From NCBI RefSeq assembly GCF_001270745.1, contig NZ_KQ434752.1, forward strand, positions 537,125-601,124: a stretch of DNA of 64,000 bases, in the 5' to 3' direction. The stretch comes from Jiangella muralis. Lineage in GTDB: Bacteria > Actinomycetota > Actinomycetes > Jiangellales > Jiangellaceae. The position numbers and the translations under genes are program-made. Under the pieces are notes generated by a model. It saw only the letters and a program-made list of their open reading frames with translations. It had not been told where the DNA came from and ran no database searches. Below are positions 63,206-64,000 of this stretch, piece by piece (positions within the stretch are counted from its first letter, which is position 1; each line of letters begins with the position of its first letter).

Positions 63206-63772
63206 ATGACTCGGCGGCTCGGCGGCGACGCCGGTGCGGGCGACGGCCCCCACCGCGACTCCCGTCCTGCGCCCGACGCTCCCTCCGGCGCCGACGCCCG
63301 CCGCCGCTCCCACACGTCCCAGGGCCTGGCCTCGCGCCTAGCCGCCGTCGCGTCCCGGCTCGCCTCGCGCTGGACGGCCGGCGTCGCGGTCGTCGTGGCG
63401 ACGGTGCTCGCTGGACTCTTCGCGACGCCTCTCGGCTCGGCCCCCGGTGTGGTCGCGCTGCTCGCCGTCCTCGTCATGGTCCTCGCGATGCTGGCCACGT
63501 CGCGAGCCCGCGTCCCCGCCGCCCCGCGGTACGGCCCCGGCCTGCGCCGCGTGGCCGCCGCTCCGCCCGTCGTCATCGCCCAGACCGACCCCGACGCCGC
63601 CGCCCGCCCGCGGCCGAGAGCGCCGTCCGGACTGCTGGTTCCCCTCAGCTGTCCGTCCACGTGCTCTCGTTCCGAAGGGTCCCGTCATGTTGTCCGTTCT
63701 CGACACACCTGCCCAGGGCGTCTCCGTGCTCGTCCTCGGCCTCTCCTCCGTTGTGGAGCCGCTCGCCGGTGA
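63206..63772 (+). CDS. DUF6412-like membrane protein
   Basis: About 188 residues from ATG 63206; a TACCCT box ends seven bases before it, so a leaderless message is likely. Two helices (WTAGVAVVVATVLAGLFATPL and VVALLAVLVMVLAMLA), then PAAPRYGPGLRRVAAAPP and QTDPDAAARPRPRAPSGLL, which resembles the C-terminal motif of DUF6412 proteins found next to YidC-like genes in Streptomyces. The last 28 codons overlap the YidC start and are dubious; the protein may end sooner or a frameshift may be present. Confidence 0.65.
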   Translation: MTRRLGGDAGAGDGPHRDSRPAPDAPSGADARRRSHTSQGLASRLAAVASRLASRWTAGVAVVVATVLAGLFATPLGSAPGVVALLAVLVMVLAMLATSRARVPAAPRYGPGLRRVAAAPPVVIAQTDPDAAARPRPRAPSGLLVPLSCPSTCSRSEGSRHVVRSRHTCPGRLRARPRPLLRCGAARR

Positions 63773-64000
63773 TGCCGCCACCGGCCTCGCCATCCTCCTC
63801 GTCGTCGTGCTCGTCAGGTTGGCGCTGCTGCCGCTGAGCCTGCGCGCCGCCCGGGCCGGACGTGCCCGGCTGGCGCTTCGCCCGGCCGAGTTGCGGCTGC
63901 GTGAGCGGTTCCGCCGCGATCCCGTCCGCCTGCGCCGCGAGCTCACCGCCCTGCACCGCTCCCACGGCACCTCGCCGTTCGCCGGCCTCGGCGCGTCGCT
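63687..64000 (+). CDS. YidC/Oxa1-like membrane insertase, 3'-truncated by window edge
   Basis: About 104 residues visible. ATG 63687 with GAAGG eight bases upstream. MLSVLDTPAQGVSVLVLGLS, helix DAATGLAILLVVVLVRLALLPLSLRAARAGRARLAL, then the basic hairpin ELRLRERFRRDPVRLRRELTALHRSHGTSPFAG, typical of the cytoplasmic helix pair before the conserved YidC core. It is probably a second, specialised YidC; the main one normally sits beside rpmH/rnpA. The rest lies outside the window. Confidence 0.85.
   Translation, partial: MLSVLDTPAQGVSVLVLGLSSVVEPLAGDAATGLAILLVVVLVRLALLPLSLRAARAGRARLALRPAELRLRERFRRDPVRLRRELTALHRSHGTSPFAGLGAS

Noticed and set aside
63687-63772. Programmed frameshift joining the DUF6412-like and YidC-like genes
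   Set aside because: No slippery sequence is visible, and the YidC start has its own ribosome site; a simple overlap or a dubious C-terminus explains it.

Overview
This 64 kb window comes from a high-GC Gram-positive bacterium of the Actinomycetes. The evidence is GC-rich third codon positions, a SepF/DivIVA/FtsZ polar-growth division cluster, a PriA-type HisA with no separate trpF, SARP/BTAD and SigB/F-type regulators, HGxxPAAW and YggT family proteins, and a translational ileS T-box. The order hisDCB-hisH-hisA-hisF ... hisI-trpE ... trpC-trpB-trpA-lgt-gltBD-pyk is an actinobacterial core arrangement. The genus cannot be read from the sequence; a Jiangella-like organism is only a guess.

Layout. 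1-4.4 kb: end of a DHA2-type MFS exporter, an alternative sigma factor, exonuclease III, a membrane protein and a small CxxCxCxC protein. 4.4-38.6 kb, read on the minus strand from right to left: hisD-hisC-hisB, hisH, a methyltransferase, hisA(priA), hisF, a sortase-anchored surface protein, a heterodimeric ABC exporter, hisI-trpE, a Trp-region membrane protein, an HGxxPAAW protein, a lone winged-helix regulator, trpC, trpB-trpA, two DsbA-like thioredoxins, lgt, gltB-gltD and pyk. Three plus-strand units interrupt this chain: an alpha/beta hydrolase between hisB and hisH, a tandem pair of septum-formation-type lipoproteins beside hisI, and a Tat-signal protein plus GMC oxidoreductase pair between trpC and trpB. 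38.6-43.1 kb: a candidate small RNA, a gene remnant, a SanA-like protein, a 2-keto-3-deoxygluconate operon (IclR regulator, eda, kdgK) and an acetyl-xylan-esterase-like hydrolase. 43.2-53.4 kb: ybaK, a membrane protein, dnaE, chorismate mutase, and a divergent AfsR-like regulator / FAD oxidase pair. 53.4-64 kb: rluD-lspA, a DksA-like protein, DUF167, T-box-controlled ileS, divIVA, yggT, sepF, pgeF, ftsZ, then DUF6412-like and YidC-like genes.

How the genes fit together. Most minus-strand biosynthetic genes overlap by 1-8 bases (many by exactly 4), which implies translational coupling in his, trp, glt, kdg, ABC and rluD-lspA operons. Nothing in the window encodes trpD, trpF, hisG or hisE. Strong hairpins separate units at convergent junctions, and several palindromes sit on promoter elements (the GMC pair, the IclR operon, the esterase, the ABC operon).

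No CRISPR array, insertion sequence, phage, rRNA or tRNA gene was seen. The most unusual items are the GMC/Tat pair inside the trp genes, a 104-bp quasi-palindrome built of four half-sites upstream of the ABC exporter, the candidate small RNA beside hisD, paired palindromes controlling sugar-acid genes, the break in division-cluster synteny at ftsQ, and an Lgt with a histone-like lysine/alanine tail.
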